Source: Candidatus Latescibacteria bacterium 4484_107
GTDB taxonomy: Bacteria > Latescibacterota > 4484-107
Length of the DNA stretch: 14,360 nt
Assembly: GCA_002059205.1 (NCBI GenBank)
Contig: MVCQ01000007.1
Coordinates: forward strand, 1-14,360
Reading direction: 5' to 3'
Shown: positions 13,194 through 14,360 of the stretch, piece by piece
Position numbering within the stretch: the stretch's first letter is position 1
Layout of the letters: each line of letters opens with the position of its first letter
The notes under the pieces: generated by a model
What the model was told of the DNA's origin: nothing
The model's database searches: none
Seen by the model: only the letters and a program-made list of their open reading frames with translations
Program-made: the position numbers and the translations under genes

Positions 13194-13275
13194 TTTCACC
13201 GCAAAGGCGCAAAGAGCGCGAAGAAAGAAAAACGACCTTGGAGTTCTTTGCGTCCTTCGCGTCTTTGCGGTGAAA
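13194..13275. repeat. Dispersed palindromic element, copy E (best preserved)
   Basis: The ends TTTCACCGCAAAG (13194-13206) and CTTTGCGGTGAAA (13263-13275) are perfect 13-bp inverted repeats. Inner parts GCGCAAAGAGCGCGAAG and TTCTTTGCGTCCTTCGCG continue the pairing imperfectly around a loop of about 20 bases. It fills most of the gap between the aminotransferase and hisG and ends 19 bp before the hisG start. Confidence 0.85.
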
Positions 13276-13294
13276 AACTATTGGGATAATTGAA

Positions 13295-14167
13295 ATGAAG
13301 AAGCTCAAATTAGGTCTTCCGAAAGGAAGTTTGCAGGAATCTACGTTCCGGCTATTCGGGAAGGCCGGATACCGCATATCCGTCGGGGAGCGCTCTTATG
13401 TGCCTTACATAGATGACCCGGAATTGGAGGGCTTGCTGATTCGTGCGCAGGAGATCGCCCATTACGTGGAGGACGGCGTGCTGGACGTGGGTTTGACCGG
13501 CAAGGACTGGATTCTGGAGAACGGGGCCGACGTCGTGGAGGTCGGGGAATTTATGTACGCCAAGGAGGGATTCCGCCCGATCCGTTGGGTCGTGGCCGTG
13601 CCGGAGGACTCGGACATTCACGCCATCGAAGATTTGAAGGGAAAACGCATCGCCACGGAACTCCTGCGCTATACTCAGCGATTTCTGAAAGAACGCGGCA
13701 TCGAGGCGGACGTGGAATTCTCATGGGGCGCGACGGAGGTGAAGCCGCCCCGGCTGGCCGACGCCATCGTGGAATTGACCGAAACGGGGACCTCGCTTCG
13801 GGCCAACAAGTTGCGCATTGTGGATACCGTGCTGGAATCCACCACGCGCCTGATCGCCAACAAAGCGGCGTGGGAAGATCCCTGGAAGCGGGAAAAAATC
13901 GAAAATATCGCGCTATTGCTCAAGGGCGCGCTGGAAGCCGAGGCCAAGGTGGGGCTGAAGATGAACGCACCGAAGAAGCAGTTGGATGCGATCGTAGCGC
14001 ACCTTTCTTCGCTCCACACGCCTACGATTTCAAACCAGACGGATTCGAATTGGGTGGCTCTGGAAGTGGTCATCGATGAGAAAACCGTGCGGGATTTGAT
14101 TCCGAGGCTGCGGAAGGCCGGGGCCGAGGGCATTATCGAGTATCCGTTGAATAAGGTGATTTATTGA
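13295..14167 (+). CDS. hisG: ATP phosphoribosyltransferase, long form (first step of histidine synthesis)
   Basis: This 290-residue protein is the long (HisG_L) type of ATP phosphoribosyltransferase, which joins ATP and PRPP to give phosphoribosyl-ATP and is feedback-inhibited by histidine. Catalytic-domain motifs are GLPKGSL (7-13), DVGLTGKDWI (64-73), ATELLRYTQRFL (120-131) and the PRPP loop DAIVELTETGTSLRANKL (156-173). A C-terminal regulatory domain (about 210-290) begins near ALLLKGALEAEAKVGLKMNA and ends EGIIEYPLNKVIY. Its presence means the enzyme is self-contained and does not need HisZ. The PRPP loop reads TETGTSLRAN, which is the long-form variant. No strong Shine-Dalgarno sequence precedes the ATG; the closest purine stretch is GGGA about 11 bases upstream. 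No other his gene is in the window, so histidine genes are dispersed here or at least not clustered with hisG. Confidence 0.94.
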   Translation: MKKLKLGLPKGSLQESTFRLFGKAGYRISVGERSYVPYIDDPELEGLLIRAQEIAHYVEDGVLDVGLTGKDWILENGADVVEVGEFMYAKEGFRPIRWVVAVPEDSDIHAIEDLKGKRIATELLRYTQRFLKERGIEADVEFSWGATEVKPPRLADAIVELTETGTSLRANKLRIVDTVLESTTRLIANKAAWEDPWKREKIENIALLLKGALEAEAKVGLKMNAPKKQLDAIVAHLSSLHTPTISNQTDSNWVALEVVIDEKTVRDLIPRLRKAGAEGIIEYPLNKVIY

Positions 14168-14178
14168 GTTGCAGCCTG

Positions 14179-14190
14179 CGAGTTAACTCG
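14179..14190. promoter_or_regulatory. Palindrome CGAGTTAACTCG between hisG and gatB
   Basis: A perfect 12-bp palindrome without a loop lies 12 bp after the hisG stop and 42 bp before gatB. It could be a protein-binding site; as an RNA it could not fold on itself into a normal hairpin. No T-run follows, so it is not a terminator. Confidence 0.25.
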
Positions 14191-14232
14191 TGGGATCGTT
14201 TCCGATATCTGTCCTTAGCACCTGGAGTTATC

Positions 14233-14360
14233 ATGAACACCCAAACCGTCATAGGACTTGAAGTCCACGCCCAGCTTTCCACCCAAAGTAAAATTTTCTG
14301 CGGCTGTTCGACCGCCTTCGGCGCGGAGCCCAACACACACGGGTGCCCGGTGTGCACGGG
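14233..14360 (+). CDS. gatB: Asp/Glu-tRNA(Asn/Gln) amidotransferase subunit B, N-terminal part (cut by window end)
   Basis: The 42 visible codons read MNTQTVIGLEVHAQLSTQSK, then IFCGCSTAFGAEP and CPVCTG. This is the start of GatB, the tRNA-binding kinase subunit of the GatCAB complex, which amidates Glu-tRNA(Gln) and/or Asp-tRNA(Asn). The pattern IGLEVHAQL and the zinc ligands Cys23, Cys25, Cys38 and Cys41 are diagnostic. TGGAG lies about five bases before the ATG at 14233. The gene follows hisG by 65 bp on the same strand; co-transcription is possible but not shown. Its presence implies the organism uses the indirect route to Gln-tRNA or Asn-tRNA. gatC and gatA are not in the window. Confidence 0.93.
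   Translation, partial: MNTQTVIGLEVHAQLSTQSKIFCGCSTAFGAEPNTHGCPVCT

Noticed and set aside
11978..14167. Aminotransferase plus hisG as a histidine operon
   Set aside because: The aminotransferase has aspartate-type motifs rather than those of HisC, and no other his gene is present in the window.

Overview
The window is a stretch of a bacterial chromosome, probably assembled from an environmental or candidate-phylum genome. No rRNA or marker gene fixes the taxon. Three things suggest a Gram-negative bacterium of the PVC or FCB assemblages (for example Latescibacterota- or Poribacteria-like lineages): a bacterial-microcompartment (BMC) vertex gene beside a class II aldolase with a C-terminal encapsulation-like tail, a DUF2723 membrane protein with TPRs, and a predicted lipoprotein of the CAP family. 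This placement is an inference with low confidence.

Layout. (1) 1-378, minus: a transposase remnant with an in-frame internal deletion, cut by the window edge. (2) 379-669: non-coding DNA with an 18/19-bp tandem duplication and a possible small gene relic. (3) 670-2702, plus: a catabolic cluster of BMC vertex protein, class II (fuculose-phosphate-type) aldolase and RraA-family protein, closed by a hairpin terminator. (4) 2989-5238, minus: a Gfo/Idh/MocA oxidoreductase followed by a mannonate-dehydratase-like enolase-superfamily enzyme. This pair converges on cluster 3 and fits sugar or sugar-acid breakdown. (5) 5645 to the end, plus: thioredoxin reductase, a DUF2723/TPR membrane protein behind a near-consensus promoter, a macro-domain protein, an Rpn-type PD-(D/E)XK nuclease, a CAP lipoprotein, an aspartate-type aminotransferase, a long-form HisG, and the first 42 codons of GatB.

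How the genes may work together. The aldolase would cleave a deoxysugar phosphate inside a BMC shell, of which only a pentameric vertex protein is visible here. The oxidoreductase, dehydratase and RraA-type lyase could carry a sugar through oxidation, dehydration and retro-aldol cleavage. The genes after 5645 look like separate housekeeping or accessory units rather than one pathway.

The least expected signal lies between the genes. Five copies of a degenerate CGCAAAG/CTTTGCG palindromic element sit just 5' of plus-strand genes (RraA, trxB, DUF2723, aminotransferase, hisG). Three unrelated tandem arrays, all with a 7-bp unit, occupy other gaps. A perfect 16-bp inverted repeat is nested in one palindrome copy, and the best promoter of the window lies between the two arms of another.
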